64,000 bases of DNA from DASZTV01 sp035547515 (lineage in GTDB: Bacteria > Actinomycetota > Actinomycetes > JAFAQI01), in the NCBI GenBank assembly GCA_035547515.1, contig DASZUS010000056.1:69637-133636 (forward strand), read 5' to 3'. Made by a program: the position numbers and the translations under genes. Of this stretch, positions 7,676 through 15,437 are shown piece by piece; position 1 is the first letter of the stretch, and the number at the start of each line of letters is the position of its first letter. The notes under the pieces were generated by a model. It was not told where the DNA came from and ran no database searches. It saw only the letters and a program-made list of their open reading frames with translations.

Positions 7676-8019
7676 GCTACTACGGCTACTTCGTTGCCGG
7701 CGCCGTCCTGCTCGTCGGTGTGTTCGGCATGGCGCGCAGCCGCAACCTGGTGCACGCCGTCGTGTGCCTGTCGGTGAGCCAGGCCGGCACTTACGTGATG
7801 CTGCTGAGCATCGGCTATCAGCGGCACGCGACCGCCCCGGTGTTCGGCTCGACCCAGAAGCCTTCGGCCGACGTGGTCGATCCGGTCATGCAGGCCCTCT
7901 GCCTCACCGACATCGTGGTGTCCGCGACGGTCACGGCGCTGCTTCTCGCGCTCTCGCTGCAGATCGCCAAGCACCACGGGACGACTGACCCCGACGAGCT
8001 GACCGCGTTGAGGGGCTGA
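7672..8019 (+). CDS. mrpC: Cation/proton antiporter subunit MrpC (NuoK-like)
   Basis: This 115-residue protein has three membrane helices and is homologous to MrpC/MnhC and to NuoK of complex I. The conserved C-terminal region (DPVMQALCLTDIVVSATVTAL, shown here as positions about 74-94 in description only by its core DPVMQALCLTDIVV) is the family signature, where 'DPLPQALVLTAIVI' is usual; here Thr-Asp replaces Thr-Ala. It overlaps mrpB and mrpD and is a core membrane subunit of the ion-translocating unit. Confidence 0.82.
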   Translation: MSYYGYFVAGAVLLVGVFGMARSRNLVHAVVCLSVSQAGTYVMLLSIGYQRHATAPVFGSTQKPSADVVDPVMQALCLTDIVVSATVTALLLALSLQIAKHHGTTDPDELTALRG

Positions 8020-9851
8020 TGCACTTCGACGACGGGGTGTCCCAGCTCGCCCCGGTCAGCCTCGCCGTACCGATCGTGGCGTGCTGCCTGTTGCTCGCGA
8101 TCGGCCGCCGCGCATCACGCGGCGTCACCAACGGTGTCGCAATCAGCGGGGCGCTGGCGGTCGCCGGGACCGACGTGGCCCTGTACGCCGCAAGCGGCAG
8201 CCGCGTCATCAACTGGGTCGGCCACTGGTTGCCCGGCAGGGGGCATCCGGTCGGGATCGTCTTGGTGGTCGATCGCACGGGCGCAGGCATCGCGCTGCTC
8301 GCCGCCGTACTGATGGTGCTGGCACTGGTCTACTCCGCGAAGTACTTCGACACGGCTGATGCGCACTACCAGTGCCTGATGCTGCTGTTCCTCGCCGGGA
8401 TGAACGGCTTCGCCCTCACCGGCGACCTGTTCGACATGTTCGTCTTCTTCGAGCTGATGGGCGCCGCGGCGTACGCGCTCACGGGTTTCAAGGTTGAGGA
8501 CCGGACGTCGTTGCAGGGCGCCCTCAACTTCGGCATCGTCAACTCCCTCGGCGCCTACCTCACGCTGATGGGCATCGGCCTGCTGTACGCCCGCACCAGC
8601 CAGCTCGGGCTGGCGCAGATCGGCACGGCGCTCGACCATCGGTCCCCCGACGCCCTGGTCGTCGTTGCGTTCGTGCTGGTGATGACCGGCTGGCTCGTCA
8701 AAGCCGCTGCGGTGCCGTTCCACTTCTGGCTCGACGACGCCCACGCCGCTGCCCCGGCCCCGGTGTGCATCCTGTTCTCGGGAGTGATGGTCGAGCTCGG
8801 GCTCTACGGCGTGCTCCGGGTCTACTGGACTTGCTTCGCCGGGACGATTCCGGCATCGGATGTACGCCGTACGTTGCTCGTCATTGGTGCCGTAACGGCG
8901 CTCGTCGGCGCGGCCATGTGTCTGGCCCAGCGCCATCTGAAGCGGCTGCTGGCCTTCTCGACGATCGCGCACATGGGGCTGTTCATGTGCGCGGCAGGGA
9001 CCATGGACGGCACGGGGGTGACGGGTGCGGCGGTCTACGTGGTCGGCCACGCCGGCGCGAAGTGCGCGCTGTTCCTCCTCGCGGGGATCCTGCTCAACAG
9101 GTACGGCAGTGTCGATGAGGTCACGCTGCACGGCAAGGCTCGTGATGCGCCGGTGCTCGGCGCGCTGTTCGGACTCGGCACGCTCGCGCTGGCCGGCATG
9201 CCGCCGTTCGGCAGCGGGCTGGGAAAGGCGGTGGGCGAGGACGCGCTGAGCTCCTCGGGGTACTGGTTCGGCCCGGTGCTGTTCGTCGCGGTGTCGGCCA
9301 TCACGGGTGGCGCGGCGCTGCGCGCGGGCGGCCGGATGTTCCTCGGACTCGGGCCGAAACCCTTCGAGGACGAGGAGCAGACCACCGGCGACGAAGAGCA
9401 ACCGGAGACGGCGGAGCGGATCACGCGCCTGCCGGCAAGCCTGGTCGGCCCGATCGTCGTGCTGCTCGCGGGTTGCGCAGCGCTGGGGCTCGTGCCTTCG
9501 GCGGCGCATGCCATCGGCAGCGGCGTCGAGCGCTTGCTCGACCATGGCGGCTACGAGGCGCAGGTTCTGCGGCACGTCGCGCCCCAGCCGGCGCCCCCGC
9601 CGGAGGACATCGACTGGTCGACTACCGGCGTCCTGCTGGGGCTCCTGTCAGCCGCACTCGCCGTGGTCACCGCGATCGCCGGCTGGTACGCCGAGCCGAT
9701 CCAGCGCCGCGCAGGTGCCTTCCTGAAGCCGTTCCAGCGCTGCCTGGCCGGGCTGCGGGCGCTGCACTCGGGCCACGTCGGCGACTACGTGGCCTGGCTG
9801 ATGGTCGGCGTCGTGGTCCTGACCGCAATCGTCGGGCTGCCGTTGCGCTGA
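8019..9851 (+). CDS. mrpD: Cation/proton antiporter subunit MrpD (NuoM/NuoN-like, MbhH-like)
   Basis: This 610-residue protein is a proton-pumping antiporter-like subunit related to NuoL/M/N. The key residues are present: Glu145 in FVFFELMGAAAYAL and Lys228 in GWLVKAAAVPFHFWL, equivalent to the essential Glu and Lys of helices 5 and 7 of NuoM. The HFWLDDAHAAAPAPV segment and the later KRLLAFSTIAHMG motif confirm the family. It is longer than typical MrpD (about 490-510 residues) because of a charged, Glu-rich cytoplasmic loop at about 450-470 and C-terminal helices. It is the only large antiporter subunit here; no MrpA/NuoL gene is in the cluster. Confidence 0.88.
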   Translation: MHFDDGVSQLAPVSLAVPIVACCLLLAIGRRASRGVTNGVAISGALAVAGTDVALYAASGSRVINWVGHWLPGRGHPVGIVLVVDRTGAGIALLAAVLMVLALVYSAKYFDTADAHYQCLMLLFLAGMNGFALTGDLFDMFVFFELMGAAAYALTGFKVEDRTSLQGALNFGIVNSLGAYLTLMGIGLLYARTSQLGLAQIGTALDHRSPDALVVVAFVLVMTGWLVKAAAVPFHFWLDDAHAAAPAPVCILFSGVMVELGLYGVLRVYWTCFAGTIPASDVRRTLLVIGAVTALVGAAMCLAQRHLKRLLAFSTIAHMGLFMCAAGTMDGTGVTGAAVYVVGHAGAKCALFLLAGILLNRYGSVDEVTLHGKARDAPVLGALFGLGTLALAGMPPFGSGLGKAVGEDALSSSGYWFGPVLFVAVSAITGGAALRAGGRMFLGLGPKPFEDEEQTTGDEEQPETAERITRLPASLVGPIVVLLAGCAALGLVPSAAHAIGSGVERLLDHGGYEAQVLRHVAPQPAPPPEDIDWSTTGVLLGLLSAALAVVTAIAGWYAEPIQRRAGAFLKPFQRCLAGLRALHSGHVGDYVAWLMVGVVVLTAIVGLPLR

Positions 9852-9932
9852 CAGGTCGCGTCGAACCTGATGCCACGCAGTTTTCCTTGGGCAGGGAGGG
9901 GTAGCGCGAGGCTGAAAGGACGCGGTGACGGC

Positions 9933-10226
9933 ATGGTCGAGCAGCGGGACGTGGTCGAGCTCATCAGGCAGAACCACACGTACGAGGAGGCCGCGGACCG
10001 GCTCGGGATCCCGCCCGGACGGGCGTACCTGATCGCCACGGGGGTTCCTGCCGACAGCAGCGATGGCCTGTCCAGCGAAGACCTCCAGCGCCCCGGCCTG
10101 CTCCCCGCCGCACAGCAACTTGCGAATCCGCGTACGGAGCAGCCCGACCGGTCCGCCCACGTCCGCGAGTTCCTTGCGCAGCGAGCGAGGAGCGATTCGC
10201 AGATGCAAGCGGCGGCAAAGGGATGA
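9933..10226 (+). CDS. Small HTH-like protein between antiporter and formate dehydrogenase
   Basis: This 97-residue protein is not from a family I can name. Residues 5-32 (DVVELIRQNHTYEEAADRLG) have the spacing of a helix-turn-helix, and the C-terminal half is polar and probably disordered. The ATG at 9933 has GAAAGGA about 12 bases upstream; an earlier in-frame ATG at 9870 is possible. Its stop overlaps the start of the formate dehydrogenase large subunit (ATGA), so it is translated with it. A role as regulator or assembly factor of the dehydrogenase is only inferred from this coupling. Confidence 0.6.
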   Translation: MVEQRDVVELIRQNHTYEEAADRLGIPPGRAYLIATGVPADSSDGLSSEDLQRPGLLPAAQQLANPRTEQPDRSAHVREFLAQRARSDSQMQAAAKG

Positions 10227-13200
10227 CCGATCTCGGTTGGCCGGTGCTGCGACAGCTCCTCGGCCCCGACCGCACCGCCCGCGGATCTGCGGCCGCGTCG
10301 GCGCGGTCCCGCAGCCTGCGGGCGCGAACCGCGACCGCCGACAAGGTCGTGAAGTCGGTCTGCCCCTACTGCGGCGTGGGCTGCGGCCAGAACGTGTACG
10401 TGAAGGACGGCCAGGTCGTCCAGATCGAGGGAGACCCGGACTCGGCGATCAGCCGCGGCCGCCTCTGCCCCAAGGGATCAGCCAGCCTGCAGCTGACCAC
10501 AGGCGATGCCCGCCTTCACCAAGTCCTCTACCGCCGCCCCTACGCGGCGGACTGGGAGCCGCTCGACCTGGACACCGCGATGGACATGATCGCCGACCGG
10601 GTGATCGCGACTCGCCGGGAGACCTTCGAGTGGGAACACGAAGGCAAGCGCACCCGACGGACGATGGGCATCGCCCACCTGGGCGGAGCGACCCTGGACA
10701 ACGAAGAGAACTACCTGATCAAGAAGCTGTGGACGTCGCTGGGAATCGTTCAGATCGAGAACCAGGCGCGCGTCTGCCACTCCTCGACGGTCGCCGGGCT
10801 CGGTACGTCGTTCGGCCGCGGCGGAGCGACGACTTGCATGCAGGACCTGCAGAACTCCGACTGCATCATCATCGAGGGCTCCAACTTCGCCGAGGCACAC
10901 CCAGTGGGCTTCCAGTGGGTGATGGAGGCCCGCGCGCGCGGCGCGAAGATGATCCACGTCGACCCGCACTTCAGCCGGACGAGCGCGCTCGCCGATCTGT
11001 TCGTGCCGATCCGCGCCGGCACCGACATCGCCTTCCTCGGCGGCGTCATCAACTACGTCCTCGACAACGACAAGTGGTTCCACGACTACGTGGTCCGCTA
11101 CACCAACGCATCGACGATCATCGACGACGAGTTCGCCGACACCGAGGACCTCGCCGGCATGTTCTCAGGATTCGACCGCGACGAGCGCAAGTACGACTTC
11201 CAGACGTGGCAGTACCGCTCGGACGACAGCAACGACAGCAATGACAGCGGTGACAGCGACGACGCGGACAGCACCCGGCCCTTGAACCACCGCTCGAGCG
11301 GAGCGGTACGAAGCTCCGGTCGAGGCGAGTCGCACGGTTCCGGCGGAGCCGCGATCTCGACGAAGGAGCCGCCGCGCGACGAGACCCTGCAGCACCCGCA
11401 ATGCGTCTTCCAGATCCTGCGCCGCCACTACGCCCGCTACACGCCGGAGATGGTGGAACGGGTGTGCGGCACCCCGAAGGAGATCTTCGCCGAGGCCTGC
11501 CGGCTGATCACGGACAACTCCGGACCGGACCGGACGACCGCCTTTGCCTATGCAGTGGGGTGGACGCAGCACACCGTCGGCGCGCAGTACATCCGGGCGG
11601 CATCGGTCCTCCAGCTCCTGCTCGGCAACATCGGGCGTCCCGGCGGCGGCATCCAGGCGCTGCGCGGTCACGCCAGCATCCAGGGTTCGAGCGACATCCC
11701 CACGCTGTTCAACCTGCTCCCGGGATATCTCGCGATGCCACATGCCGAGGAGCACCACAACCTCGACGACTTCGTGGAAGCCGACCGCCACGACAAGGGG
11801 TTCTGGGCCAACATGCGCGAGTACGCGGTCAGCCTCCTCAAGGCCTGGTGGGGTCCGGCCGCGACGCCGGACAACGACTTCTGCTTCGACTACCTGCCGC
11901 GCCTGACCGGCGACCACTCGACGTACCAGACCGTCCTGGAGCAGATCGAAGGCCGCTGCAAGGGCTACTTCCTGATGGGAGAGAACCCCGCCGTCGGATC
12001 GGCGAACACGCGCATGCAGCGACTCGGCATGGCGAATCTCGACTGGCTGGTCGTGCGCGACTTCTCCCTCATCGAGAGCGCCACCTGGTGGAAGGACGGT
12101 CGGGAGATCCAGACCGGCGAGCTCGTCACCGAGCAGATCGCCACCGAGGTGTTCTTCCTGCCCGCCGCGTCACACACGGAGAAGGACGGCAGCTTCACCA
12201 ACACCAACCGGCTGCTGCAGTGGCATCACGCGGCGAAGGAGCCCGACGGCGACGCGCGCAGCGACCTGTGGTTCGTCTACCACCTGGGCCGGCGCATCCG
12301 GGAGAAGCTCGCGGGGTCGAGCGACCCGATGGACCGGCCCGTACTCGACCTGACCTGGGACTACCCGGTAGAAGGCTCGCACGACGAGCCCAGCGCCGAC
12401 TGCGTGCTGGCAGAGATCAACGGCTTCGACGCGCAGGGCGAGCCGCTGACGGCGTACACCCAGCTCGAGGCGGATGGCTCGACCGCATGCGGCTGCTGGA
12501 TCTACTGCGGTGTGTACGCCGACGGCGTCAACCAGGCGGCCCGCCGGGAGCCATGGCGCAACCAGAACTGGCTCGGCACGAAGTGGGGTTGGGCTTGGCC
12601 GGCCGACCGCCGAATCCTCTACAACCGCGCCTCCGCGGACCCCGACGGCAAGCCGTGGAGCGACCGCAAGGCGCTGGTGTGGTGGGACGCGGAGGCCGGG
12701 AAGTGGGACGGGCACGACGTACCCGACTTCGTGCCGGACAAGTCGCCCGCCTACGTGCCCGACGAGGACGCCGACGGCCCCGACGCTCTTGCCGGCGACG
12801 ACCCGTTCATCATGCAGGCCGACGGGAAGGGCTGGTTGTACGTGCCGTCCGGCCTCGTCGACGGCCCGCTGCCCGCCCACTACGAGCCGCAGGAGTCGCC
12901 GGTCGACAACCCGCTCTACGCCCAGCAGGCCAGCCCGTCACGGAAGCTGATCCAGCACGTCGACAACCAGTTCAGCCCGTCCGGCACCCAGCCGGGGGCG
13001 GACGTCTACCCGTTCGTGCTCACGACCTACCGCCTCACCGAGCACTTCACCGCCGGCGGGATGAGCCGATGGCAGCCCTACCTCGCCGAGCTTCAGCCAG
13101 AGCTGTTCTGCGAGGTCTCCCCCGAGCTGGCCGAGTACCGGCAGCTGGAGCACAACGGCTGGGCGACGGTGATCAGCGCCCGGCACGCGATCGAGGCGCG

Positions 13201-13483
13201 GGTCCACGTCACCGATCGGATGAGCCCGCTGGTCGTTGACGGCCGCGTTGTCCACCAGATCGGGATGCCCTTCCACTGGGGCCCCAACGGCTACGCCAAG
13301 GGGGACGCGGTCAACGAGCTCGTCGCGATGGCGCTGGACCCCAACGTGCACATCCAGGAGGACAAGGCCTTGCAGGTGGACATCCGACCCGGTCGCCGCC
13401 CTCGCGGTCCCGCGCTCCTCGACCTGGTGGAGGAGCACCGCCGCCGGGCGGGCGTCACCGTCGACACCGGGCACGGCATCTGA
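10223..13483 (+). CDS. fdhA: Formate dehydrogenase, molybdopterin-containing large subunit (FdnG-like)
   Basis: This 1086-residue protein is closely related to FdnG/FdoG. A 4Fe-4S cluster is bound by Cys47, Cys50, Cys54 and Cys82 (CPYCGVGC, then RLCPKG). The metal ligand is Cys185 in NQARVCHSSTV, where E. coli has selenocysteine, followed by the catalytic His186. The RTTAFAYAVGWTQHTVGAQ and LLLGNIGRPGGG regions and the C-terminal molydopterin-binding domain (from about 930) are well kept. Two features are odd: no twin-arginine motif is seen in the first 45 residues, although FdnG-type enzymes are exported, and a low-complexity Asp/Ser/Asn insert occupies about 334-384. It should oxidise formate to CO2 or run in reverse. 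It is coupled to the genes on both sides. Confidence 0.93.
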   Translation: MTDLGWPVLRQLLGPDRTARGSAAASARSRSLRARTATADKVVKSVCPYCGVGCGQNVYVKDGQVVQIEGDPDSAISRGRLCPKGSASLQLTTGDARLHQVLYRRPYAADWEPLDLDTAMDMIADRVIATRRETFEWEHEGKRTRRTMGIAHLGGATLDNEENYLIKKLWTSLGIVQIENQARVCHSSTVAGLGTSFGRGGATTCMQDLQNSDCIIIEGSNFAEAHPVGFQWVMEARARGAKMIHVDPHFSRTSALADLFVPIRAGTDIAFLGGVINYVLDNDKWFHDYVVRYTNASTIIDDEFADTEDLAGMFSGFDRDERKYDFQTWQYRSDDSNDSNDSGDSDDADSTRPLNHRSSGAVRSSGRGESHGSGGAAISTKEPPRDETLQHPQCVFQILRRHYARYTPEMVERVCGTPKEIFAEACRLITDNSGPDRTTAFAYAVGWTQHTVGAQYIRAASVLQLLLGNIGRPGGGIQALRGHASIQGSSDIPTLFNLLPGYLAMPHAEEHHNLDDFVEADRHDKGFWANMREYAVSLLKAWWGPAATPDNDFCFDYLPRLTGDHSTYQTVLEQIEGRCKGYFLMGENPAVGSANTRMQRLGMANLDWLVVRDFSLIESATWWKDGREIQTGELVTEQIATEVFFLPAASHTEKDGSFTNTNRLLQWHHAAKEPDGDARSDLWFVYHLGRRIREKLAGSSDPMDRPVLDLTWDYPVEGSHDEPSADCVLAEINGFDAQGEPLTAYTQLEADGSTACGCWIYCGVYADGVNQAARREPWRNQNWLGTKWGWAWPADRRILYNRASADPDGKPWSDRKALVWWDAEAGKWDGHDVPDFVPDKSPAYVPDEDADGPDALAGDDPFIMQADGKGWLYVPSGLVDGPLPAHYEPQESPVDNPLYAQQASPSRKLIQHVDNQFSPSGTQPGADVYPFVLTTYRLTEHFTAGGMSRWQPYLAELQPELFCEVSPELAEYRQLEHNGWATVISARHAIEARVHVTDRMSPLVVDGRVVHQIGMPFHWGPNGYAKGDAVNELVAMALDPNVHIQEDKALQVDIRPGRRPRGPALLDLVEEHRRRAGVTVDTGHGI
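11222..11257 (+). repeat. Four 9-base tandem repeats inside fdhA
   Basis: Four in-frame copies of a 9-base unit ending GACAGC (GACGACAGC, AACGACAGC, AATGACAGC, GGTGACAGC) encode the Asp-Ser-rich start of the low-complexity insert in the formate dehydrogenase large subunit. Copy number could vary by slippage without shifting the frame. Confidence 0.75.
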
Positions 13484-14319
13484 TGCCCGCGGGCCACGGT
13501 GTCGAGGCCGCCACGCAGGACCCGGCTGGGATCTCCGGCTGGCTCGACCACCCGCCGCGGATGGGGTTCTTCACCGACACCTCGGTCTGCATCGGCTGCA
13601 AGGCCTGCGAGGTGGCGTGCAAGGAGTGGAACCAGGTCCCCGAGGACGGCCTGAACCTCACCGGGATGTCGTTCGACAACACCGCCGGCCTGGGAGCGGA
13701 CACCTGGCGCCACGTCGCCTTCATCGAACGCGCTGAGACCGACAGCGACGCCGGCTTCCGGTGGCTGATGTCCTCGGACGTCTGCAAGCACTGCACCGAG
13801 GCGGCCTGTCTCGACGTGTGTCCCACCGGAGCGATCTTCCGCACCGAGTTCGGCACGGTCGTCGTACAGGAAGACGTCTGCAATGGGTGCGGCTACTGCG
13901 TGCCGGCCTGCCCGTACGGCGTGCTGGACAAGCGAGAGGGCGACGGCCGGATCTTCAAGTGCACGCTCTGCTACGACCGGTTGAGCGACGGCCAGGAGCC
14001 GGCATGCGCGAAGGCCTGCCCCACCGACTCGATCCAGTTCGGCCCGCTCGACGAGCTGCGGGAGCGAGCCCAGGGCAAGCTGGACCAGCTCGTCGAGGCC
14101 GGCCACCCCGGCGCCCAGCTCTACGGCGCCGATCCCGGCGACGGCGTCGGCGGCGCCGGCGCCTTCTTCCTGCTCCTCGACGAGCCCGAGGTCTACGGGC
14201 TGCCGCCGGACCCGGTCGTCACGACCCGCCACCTCGGTGAGATGTGGCGCTCGGCCGGCCTCGCGGCCGCCGCCCTCGGCGCCGGAATCATCGGCGCGTT
14301 CGTGGGCAGCCGGCGATGA
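13483..14319 (+). CDS. fdhB: Formate dehydrogenase iron-sulfur subunit
   Basis: This 278-residue protein is the electron-transfer subunit, with four cysteine clusters of the bacterial ferredoxin type: Cys36-x2-Cys39-x2-Cys42-x3-Cys46, CKHCTEAACLDVC (about 102-114), CNGCGYCVPAC (about 131-141) and CTLC...CAKAC (about 162-185), enough for four 4Fe-4S clusters. It passes electrons from the molybdenum site to the membrane subunit. A hydrophobic segment at about 256-274 is a single C-terminal membrane anchor, as in FdnH. The ATG overlaps the fdhA stop and its stop overlaps the next start. Confidence 0.92.
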   Translation: MPAGHGVEAATQDPAGISGWLDHPPRMGFFTDTSVCIGCKACEVACKEWNQVPEDGLNLTGMSFDNTAGLGADTWRHVAFIERAETDSDAGFRWLMSSDVCKHCTEAACLDVCPTGAIFRTEFGTVVVQEDVCNGCGYCVPACPYGVLDKREGDGRIFKCTLCYDRLSDGQEPACAKACPTDSIQFGPLDELRERAQGKLDQLVEAGHPGAQLYGADPGDGVGGAGAFFLLLDEPEVYGLPPDPVVTTRHLGEMWRSAGLAAAALGAGIIGAFVGSRR

Positions 14320-15329
14320 ACCAGACCAGGATCACCACCGAGGGGCTGACGAACGCGCGGCCCGGCCGCGAGGCGCCTCCGGGCTCTGGGAGGCCGACCG
14401 GTTCGGCGGATCGAGAGCGACGGCGCGGTTCCCGTCGCCGCAGGCCAGCTGAGGCCTTTCGCTCCTATTACGGCCTACCCGTCCTCAACCCGCCGGTGTG
14501 GGAGGCCCGGGAGATCGCCGGGTACTTCTTCCTCGGCGGGCTCGCTGGCGCCAGCTCCGTCGTTGCAGCCATCGCCCAGCGCACCGGCCAACGCAGCGTC
14601 GTCGCCCCGGCGAAGGTCGCTGCGGCAGGCGCGGTGACGCTCTCACTCGCGGCACTCGTCAAGGACCTCGGGCGTCCGACGCGGGCCCTGAACATGTTGC
14701 GAGTGCTGAAGCCGACCTCCCCGATGAGCGTCGGGACCTGGGTCCTGTCGTGTTACGCGCCCGCAGCCATCGGGGCCGCCGGCAGCGAGCTCACCGGCCT
14801 GCTGCCTGCGGTCGGCGCGACAGCCACGGGAGTCGCCGCGGCGCTCGGCCCCGCCGTCGCGTCGTACACCGCCGTACTGATCTCTGACACGGCTGTGCCC
14901 GCCTGGCATGACGCGCGGCGCGAGATGCCCGCGGTGTTCGTGTCCTCCGCGGCGAGCGCGGCAGCCGGCGTCGGCCTGCTTGCGTGCCGCGACAGCGACG
15001 CGATTCCACTCCGCCGCCTCGCGATCGGGTCAGCGGCAGCGGAGATCGTGGCTGAGCAGGTCATGGAGCGCCGCCTCGACCCGGCAGTCGCGAAGGCCTA
15101 CCACGAGCCGAAGCCGGAAAAGCTTCTGCGGGCCAGCCGGACGCTGTCTGCCTTCGGTGCCGCGGTGGCTCTCCTCGCCGGCCACCATCGAGTGGGCCGG
15201 CGTGTCGCCGGCACCGCACTGATCGCAGCTTCGGCGCTCACCCGGTTCGGCATCTTCCACGCCGGGATGGCGTCAGCGCGCGATCCCGAGGCCACGATCG
15301 GCCCGCAGCGCGCGCGCCTGGCGAGCTGA
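14316..15329 (+). CDS. NrfD-family membrane subunit of formate dehydrogenase
   Basis: This 337-residue protein has an Arg-rich N-terminal tail of about 45 residues and eight or so membrane helices starting at EIAGYFFLGGLAGASSVVAA, which is the NrfD/PsrC signature (W-x-x-x-x-Y-x-F-x-G-G). NrfD proteins anchor iron-sulfur subunits and pass electrons to or from quinone without heme. Here it replaces the cytochrome b subunit FdnI. It overlaps fdhB by 4 bases and is the last gene of the cluster. Direct involvement in ion pumping is possible but not shown. Confidence 0.82.
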   Translation: MNQTRITTEGLTNARPGREAPPGSGRPTGSADRERRRGSRRRRPAEAFRSYYGLPVLNPPVWEAREIAGYFFLGGLAGASSVVAAIAQRTGQRSVVAPAKVAAAGAVTLSLAALVKDLGRPTRALNMLRVLKPTSPMSVGTWVLSCYAPAAIGAAGSELTGLLPAVGATATGVAAALGPAVASYTAVLISDTAVPAWHDARREMPAVFVSSAASAAAGVGLLACRDSDAIPLRRLAIGSAAAEIVAEQVMERRLDPAVAKAYHEPKPEKLLRASRTLSAFGAAVALLAGHHRVGRRVAGTALIAASALTRFGIFHAGMASARDPEATIGPQRARLAS

Positions 15330-15437
15330 CGGCCAAGCCTCATCCCCCACCCGAGGGCGGAGGCAGCATAGGTTTGCATCGGTGAGCCGGGAAGCCTGGT
15401 CGGCAAGTGAAGTTGTCGACGAGGCAGGAAGGTTCAC
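15330..15437 (+). promoter_or_regulatory. Leader/promoter region of the CPA1 antiporter gene
   Basis: The gap between the formate dehydrogenase cluster and the antiporter holds a G-rich segment, GGTGAGCCGGGAAGCCTGG at about 15382-15400, that can fold with GCCG/CGGC arms. It looks like a small structured leader but I cannot match it to a riboswitch class. The antiporter's Shine-Dalgarno GGAAGG is at 15427-15432. Confidence 0.25.

Noticed and set aside
8115..9575. 486-codon open frame antisense to mrpD
   Set aside because: The product is a low-complexity Arg/Glu/Gln-rich shadow of the membrane protein gene.
10775..10785. Selenocysteine at the formate dehydrogenase active site
   Set aside because: The codon is TGC (Cys185), not TGA, so no selenocysteine insertion is needed.
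11401..13239. 612-codon open frame in another frame of fdhA
   Set aside because: It is an Arg-rich shadow; FdhA codes through the whole region with conserved motifs.
15382..15400. c-di-AMP or cobalamin riboswitch upstream of the antiporter
   Set aside because: The GCCGGGAAGCC stretch is suggestive, but the other conserved elements of either class are not found.
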